Shown here one piece after another: positions 5,816-6,747 of a DNA stretch of 6,747 nt. The notes beneath the pieces were generated by a model. It worked only from the letters and a program-made list of their open reading frames with translations. It did no database searches and was not told the origin of the DNA. This DNA is from an uncultured archaeon (GTDB taxonomy: Archaea > Nanobdellota > Nanobdellia > Pacearchaeales > GW2011-AR1). How positions within the stretch are numbered: position 1 is the stretch's first letter; the number at the start of each line of letters is the position of its first letter. The stretch is taken from the NCBI GenBank assembly GCA_937982425.1, contig CALJLT010000038.1, forward strand, positions 1-6,747. The letters run 5' to 3'. The position numbers and the translations under genes are program-made.

Positions 5816-6448
5816 TTAATCTTCTTCTTCAATATAAGGAGGAATTATTCCTGTTGCCTGAAAAAATAAATCTAATATTCTTAAAATTAATTCTATAGCT
5901 AAAACAAAACCCATATAATAAAGAATATTTCCGAATAAAGAAGGAATAGAACTAATTTGTTCAAGCACTCTTCCAAAATTAAAAGCAGTGTATTGAGTTA
6001 TAAAGACTCCTAAAAGAGAAAAAGGTAAAAGTTTGGCCAAATCTCTGGATAAATCTTCTTTATAATAGGCAGTCATTCTTATTGCAGTAACTACTGTAGC
6101 TGAGATTAAAATAATTATGCTAACAGGGATGTTGTCTGTTAAAATTATCAGGAATATAGTTAAAACACCAAACCAAATAAAAACAAGTAGGGGGAGAATA
6201 ATTACATATTCCAAAACATTTAATATTGAAGAGAAAAATTTCTCGCTCGATGAATCTCCTACTCTTCTACTTAAATTTAATTCTAATATATTCTTTTTAG
6301 CTATAAATCTATAAAATTTCCATATGAGGATAGCATATATAAAAATAACCAATGAAATCATAAAAAAATTGATAAAACTTTTAACCCAAAATGGAAGTGA
6401 ACTTAAAAAAGAATTATAAGCTTCACCCATTAATATAAAAAATTCCAT
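5816..6448 (-). CDS. Multi-helix membrane protein of unknown function
   Basis: About 210 residues with four or five hydrophobic segments. Numbered from the upstream ATG at 6457, they are about 26-48, 80-106, 110-128, a weaker one at 142-156, and 176-198. A positively charged loop (RFIAKKN...LSRRVGDSSSEK, 50-73) follows helix 1, and a second one (RMTAYYKEDLSRDLAKLLPF, 127-146) contains the most family-like stretch. The C-terminus is acidic (PPYIEEED). I recall similar uncharacterised proteins in DPANN genomes but can name no domain. Three in-frame ATGs compete (6457, 6448, 6430). 6448 is preferred because a TATA octamer (6470-6477) is centred 25.5 nt upstream, the same leaderless spacing as ppsA, rps10 and serS; none has a Shine-Dalgarno. 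Its TAA is 1 nt from the TAA of the convergent beta-repeat gene, so each transcript must run into the other's coding region before ending. Confidence 0.8.
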   Translation of the reverse strand: MEFFILMGEAYNSFLSSLPFWVKSFINFFMISLVIFIYAILIWKFYRFIAKKNILELNLSRRVGDSSSEKFFSSILNVLEYVIILPLLVFIWFGVLTIFLIILTDNIPVSIIILISATVVTAIRMTAYYKEDLSRDLAKLLPFSLLGVFITQYTAFNFGRVLEQISSIPSLFGNILYYMGFVLAIELILRILDLFFQATGIIPPYIEEED

Positions 6449-6469
6449 AAAATACATTAGTTAAACACA

Positions 6470-6484
6470 TTTTTAAGCTTTGCC
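6470..6484 (-). promoter_or_regulatory. TATA-like promoter of the multi-helix membrane protein gene
   Basis: The minus strand reads GGCAAAG followed by CTTAAAAA (6470-6477), an acceptable BRE/TATA pair centred 25.5 nt upstream of the ATG at 6448. It supports that start over the ATG at 6457, which would be only about 16 nt from the box. Confidence 0.45.
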
Positions 6485-6507
6485 AAAATTTAAATAGTTT
6501 ATTGGCA
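6481..6507. repeat. Inverted repeat TGCCAA-N15-TTGGCA around the serS TATA box
   Basis: Two 6-bp arms (6481-6486 and 6502-6507) are perfect reverse complements with centres 21 bp apart, about two helical turns. They bracket the serS TATA element; the left arm overlaps the BRE region of the divergent gene. The arms are richer in G+C than the surroundings. This could be an operator for a dimeric regulator, but six-base arms can arise by chance. Confidence 0.35.
6484..6496 (+). promoter_or_regulatory. Archaeal BRE/TATA promoter of serS (leaderless)
   Basis: CAAAA followed by TTTAAATA (6489-6496) makes a good BRE/TATA element. The octamer centre is 25.5 nt upstream of the serS ATG at 6518, placing the predicted transcription start at the start codon. 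No Shine-Dalgarno lies in the preceding TGGCATTTTCATTAA. Confidence 0.6.
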
Positions 6508-6517
6508 TTTTCATTAA

Positions 6518-6696
6518 ATGATTGACATAAATCTAATAAGGGAAAAACCGGAATTAGTTAAAGAAAATATAAAGAAGAAATTTCAAAATAATAAATTAAT
6601 TTTAGTAGATCAAGTTTTAGAATTAGATACAAAATGGAGAAAAATTAAATTCGAGGAAGATAAGCTTCGTTCAGATAGAAATAAAATTTCGAAACA
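6518..6696 (+). CDS. serS: Seryl-tRNA synthetase, N-terminal fragment (cut by contig end)
   Basis: Class II aminoacyl-tRNA synthetase that charges tRNA-Ser. Only the first 59 codons are genomic. They match the standard SerRS N-terminus: MIDINLIREKPELVKENIKK, then VDQVLELDTKWRKIKFEED and KLRSDRNKISK. This is the start of the long antiparallel coiled-coil arm that grips the tRNA-Ser variable arm, with the usual LRxxRNxxSK turn at the end. All catalytic motifs lie off the contig. It is the common SerRS type, not the rare methanogen type, whose N-terminus is unrelated. The frame stays open through the adapter to the window end, giving the artefact DRKSTRLNSS after the junction; those residues are not protein. 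The gene is divergent from the membrane protein gene and probably leaderless. Confidence 0.93.
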
Positions 6697-6747
6697 AGAT
6701 CGGAAGAGCACACGTCTGAACTCCAGTAACCGAATACGATCTCGTAT
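6697..6747 (+). other. Illumina TruSeq index adapter (non-biological)
   Basis: Synthetic DNA beginning AGATCGGAAGAGCACACG. Positions 6697-6730 are the 34-base index-side adapter with one difference (A instead of C at 6728), 6731-6738 (CGAATACG) are the index, and 6739-6747 (ATCTCGTAT) begin the P7 segment. Apart from 6728, its first 46 bases are the exact reverse complement of positions 1-46. Genomic sequence therefore ends at 6696. Confidence 0.98.

Noticed and set aside
6117..6314. Plus-strand 65-codon open frame opposite the multi-helix membrane protein
   Set aside because: It is antisense to a protein with clear membrane helices and has no ribosome-binding site or promoter element.
1..6747. 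46-bp near-perfect terminal inverted repeats, as if the window were a transposon or linear plasmid
   Set aside because: The repeats are the TruSeq index adapter with its index in both orientations, and no transposase or plasmid replication gene is present.

Overview
The window reads as a metagenome-assembled contig from a very AT-rich archaeon (roughly 70% A+T by eye), most plausibly a DPANN lineage such as Pacearchaeota or Woesearchaeota. The archaeal case rests on an archaeal-type uS10, a DUF5654 protein, and archaeal-style BRE/TATA elements. Four of these TATA elements sit about 25-26 nt upstream of an ATG, as expected for leaderless genes. The phylum is inference from gene content and style only.

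Both ends are not biological. Positions 1-46 and 6697-6747 are Illumina TruSeq index-adapter sequence in opposite orientations, carrying the same 8-base index. Genomic DNA is therefore only about 47-6696, and the two outermost genes are cut by the contig ends. Adapter translation adds a false C-terminus to the left gene and a false extension to the right one.

Layout of the genomic part. (1) Three minus-strand genes: phosphoenolpyruvate synthase (ppsA, lacking its last ~100 residues), a 78-residue DUF5654 membrane protein, and ribosomal protein uS10. Each has its own promoter-like element. (2) A 70-bp divergent intergenic region with a 20-bp near-palindrome that supplies a TATA box to each side. 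(3) A plus-strand operon of three tightly packed genes: a Kef-type cation:proton antiporter with a C-terminal TrkA-N domain, a two-helix membrane protein with a bacterial PH-like (bPH2) domain, and a single-helix protein with a repetitive beta-rich outer domain. (4) A convergent minus-strand multi-helix membrane protein of unknown function, whose stop lies 1 nt from the operon's stop. (5) A second divergent promoter region, then the first 59 codons of seryl-tRNA synthetase (serS).

Housekeeping genes (gluconeogenesis, ribosome, tRNA charging) surround an envelope and ion-homeostasis block. The most interesting points are the uncharacterised Kef / bPH2 / beta-repeat operon, the mixture of leaderless and Shine-Dalgarno starts, the shared divergent promoter, and the adapter contamination that will mislead automatic annotation. 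No mobile element, CRISPR array, tRNA or rRNA was seen.
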